Position numbers and translations under genes: made by a program. The notes under the pieces were generated by a model. That model saw only the letters and a list, made by a program, of their open reading frames with translations. It ran no database searches and was not told the DNA's origin. This document shows, piece after piece, positions 52,058-53,473 of a stretch of DNA of 53,473 bases. The stretch comes from Anaerolineaceae bacterium. GTDB lineage: Bacteria; Chloroflexota; Anaerolineae; Anaerolineales; Anaerolineaceae. The stretch lies in assembly GCA_002702705.1 (NCBI GenBank), contig PABH01000011.1, positions 1 to 53,473 on the forward strand. The letters are read 5' to 3'. Position 1 is the stretch's first letter. Every line of letters begins with the position of its first letter.

Positions 52058-53341
52058 TTATTTCAACTCACCTAATTTCTCCCAATGGGGTTCTCCTGCT
52101 AACGATTCTTCCAAATAGCGATAAATAGGTTCGAAGAACACATTTCCGTTTTTCAGATCCTTGGCCACGTTCGAGATGGCTACTACCCGCCGGACTTCAT
52201 GTCGGATTCCGATCTGCACCAACACATCCACCGCATCAGAGATCATCTTATTGGCTTCGTGTGGTTTTACTCCGGCATCAGCTCCCATCACGGTTGCCAA
52301 CCTGCTTACAGCTTCGCGAGGGCTATCGGCGTGGAACGTACAAGCTCCACTGTGACCAGTCATCAATGCCCGGAAAAGGCTCATAGCAGCAATCCCATCG
52401 CGCACTTCACCGATCACCAGGTAATCGGGGGACATACGCATGGCGTCATCCACGCCATCTGCCAGGGTATAGGGTTTCACAACGGTGCCAACCGCCTGTG
52501 GGCGAGCTTCTACCGTCTGAACTGTCGGTCGGTCTACCCAGATTTCTTCCGGATCTTCAATTTTCACGATACGCCAGCCTTGCGGCAGGAAGTTGCACAA
52601 AGCGCTGAGCAGGGTAGTCTTTCCGGTGCGAGTTCCTCCGGAAATTAGAATGCGGTATCCCTTCTCCATCGCCTGCTGAAGGATATCCATCATTTCAGGG
52701 TTCATTACCTCCCGCTCCAATAACCACTCCGGCCTGACCGGTCTCTGTTCGTACAGACGGATATTGATCGATGGATTGCGCCCCGGCGGAGCAATGACCG
52801 GATGTAGCGCCTTGATCCGTCCTCCACCCGGATTATGTGGCGTGGCCGGCAGCTTGGCGTTAATACTTGGATTGGTTTCGTTCAAAGTTTTGTTTTGCGG
52901 ACCGACCAAGCGATCCAATACTCGCCAGATTTCCCCTGGTTCAGGCCTCAGCTCGATGGTCTCCCAACGAACGGACCCTTTACGCATGATTTGAAGAAGT
53001 CCGCTGGAGTAAATGGTGATTTCAGAGATATCTGTGCGAGCCGGCGGCAAGAGCAAATCTAAAAAACCCAATCCCAATATCCGCCGAGTGAGTTCCTCAG
53101 CAATAGCAGCTTCCTGAAGGGCACCAGGGCGGCAGTTGCGTTTTCTTAGCGCCGCAGCAATCTGTGCCTCAACCCGCTCCCGAATGCGTTGTCGGTCGGT
53201 TTCATTTGGACTCTGAAGAACAGAAGTTGGAAAATCATGGTTGATCTGATCGATCACCTCGTTGAAAACTTCAGACCGGATAGATTCGTCCAGGTTATTC
53301 CCGTTCGTGGCAGTGTCGTACAAACCTAATATTCCCGGCAT
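52058..53341 (-). CDS. CpaF/TadA-type secretion ATPase
   Basis: 427 residues of the type II/IV secretion ATPase family. Walker A is ISGGTRTGKTTLLSAL; the Asp box and Walker B lie in VKIEDPEEI and YLVIGEVRDG; the His box is TGHSGACTFHAD. It resembles CpaF/TadA, which power Flp/Tad pilus assembly or conjugation-like secretion. GGAGG seven bases upstream supports the ATG at 53341. Downstream partners (tadB/C-like) are absent on this side; 51828-52057 contains nothing recognised. Confidence 0.88.
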   Translation of the reverse strand: MPGILGLYDTATNGNNLDESIRSEVFNEVIDQINHDFPTSVLQSPNETDRQRIRERVEAQIAAALRKRNCRPGALQEAAIAEELTRRILGLGFLDLLLPPARTDISEITIYSSGLLQIMRKGSVRWETIELRPEPGEIWRVLDRLVGPQNKTLNETNPSINAKLPATPHNPGGGRIKALHPVIAPPGRNPSINIRLYEQRPVRPEWLLEREVMNPEMMDILQQAMEKGYRILISGGTRTGKTTLLSALCNFLPQGWRIVKIEDPEEIWVDRPTVQTVEARPQAVGTVVKPYTLADGVDDAMRMSPDYLVIGEVRDGIAAMSLFRALMTGHSGACTFHADSPREAVSRLATVMGADAGVKPHEANKMISDAVDVLVQIGIRHEVRRVVAISNVAKDLKNGNVFFEPIYRYLEESLAGEPHWEKLGELK

Positions 53342-53394
53342 AGGTAACCTCCAACATTAGAAACTTTTCCTACTTGTCAATGACCGGGTTAGAC

Positions 53395-53473
53395 TTTACC
53401 AGTGATAGTCGGGCGAAGTTTACCAGAGATCGCCGCCCGGTGTTTACCAGGTATAGTCGGAGGATGTTTACCA
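53395..53473. repeat. 24-bp tandem repeats reaching the window edge
   Basis: TTTACCA recurs at 53395, 53419, 53443 and 53467, exactly 24 bp apart, with partly conserved spacers (GATAGTCGG, GATCGCCG, TATAGTCGG). Read on the minus strand this gives repeated TGGTAAA. Multiple short direct repeats of this kind are typical of IS21-family ends, so an insertion sequence may begin here; the window ends too early to confirm. Confidence 0.6.

Overview
The window reads as a piece of a bacterial chromosome of moderate, slightly AT-rich composition, probably from the Chloroflexota (Anaerolineae-like). This assignment is an inference from gene content: DUF1573, SHOCT, PCYCGC, DUF2085 and DUF302 proteins, an archaeal-type GAPDH, cupredoxin/cytochrome lipoproteins and a CpaF-type ATPase. 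No rRNA, tRNA or CRISPR array was found. The dominant theme is copper handling, extracytoplasmic electron transfer and thiol chemistry.

Layout. 0-4.4 kb (minus): rhodanese lipoprotein, DoxX-like membrane protein, L,D-transpeptidase, DUF1573-like protein, a lipoprotein and a CCAHH membrane protein. 4.8-9.1 kb (plus): a Met/Gly-repeat PepSY protein, an OmpR-type two-component system, two short SHOCT membrane proteins and a TlpA thioredoxin. 9.1-16.5 kb (minus): one 2481-residue NRPS with order C-A-T-E-C-T-TE. 16.6-25.5 kb (minus): class I aldolase, type II GAPDH, rhodanese, two cytochrome c lipoproteins, Lgt-like protein, TlpA, a circularly permuted CcdA, a YHS protein and membrane/wall-binding-like proteins. 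27.4-33.9 kb (plus): a DUF1573 protein with an in-frame UGA followed by a SECIS-like hairpin (probable selenoprotein), a PCYCGC lipoprotein, a CuA protein, a NosR/NapH-like polyferredoxin, a CuA-cytochrome c fusion and a NarL-type two-component pair. 34-47.5 kb (plus): DMT transporter with a His-rich tail, YHS protein, Lgt, degenerate AAA protein, multicopper oxidase, YtkA-like lipoprotein, DUF2085 protein, a second NarL regulator, CopA-type ATPase, thioredoxin-fold protein, cupredoxin, DUF302 protein, CPH-type (CopB-like) ATPase and a third SHOCT protein. 47.7-53.5 kb: two methyltransferases, an EamA transporter, a HEPN/MNT toxin-antitoxin pair, a CpaF-type ATPase and 24-bp tandem repeats at the right edge.

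How the genes may work together. Five promoters share one architecture: four 7-bp CTTTACA-like boxes at an exact 11-bp period, with the last box starting exactly 16 bp upstream of a -10 hexamer. They precede the Met/Gly-repeat PepSY gene, two of the three SHOCT genes, the DUF302/CopB unit and the minus-strand rhodanese gene. I infer a local regulon, with the OmpR-type regulator at 5757..6440 as the obvious candidate. Copper would be oxidised by the multicopper oxidase, exported by two P1B ATPases and bound by the cupredoxin, YHS and Met-rich proteins. CcdA/TlpA/Lgt-like proteins would supply reductant and lipoprotein processing for the cytochromes and CuA centres.

The most notable items are the probable selenocysteine-containing DUF1573 protein, the five-promoter 11-bp-phased regulon, the circularly permuted CcdA and the CuA/polyferredoxin/cytochrome cluster that has no recognisable terminal enzyme.
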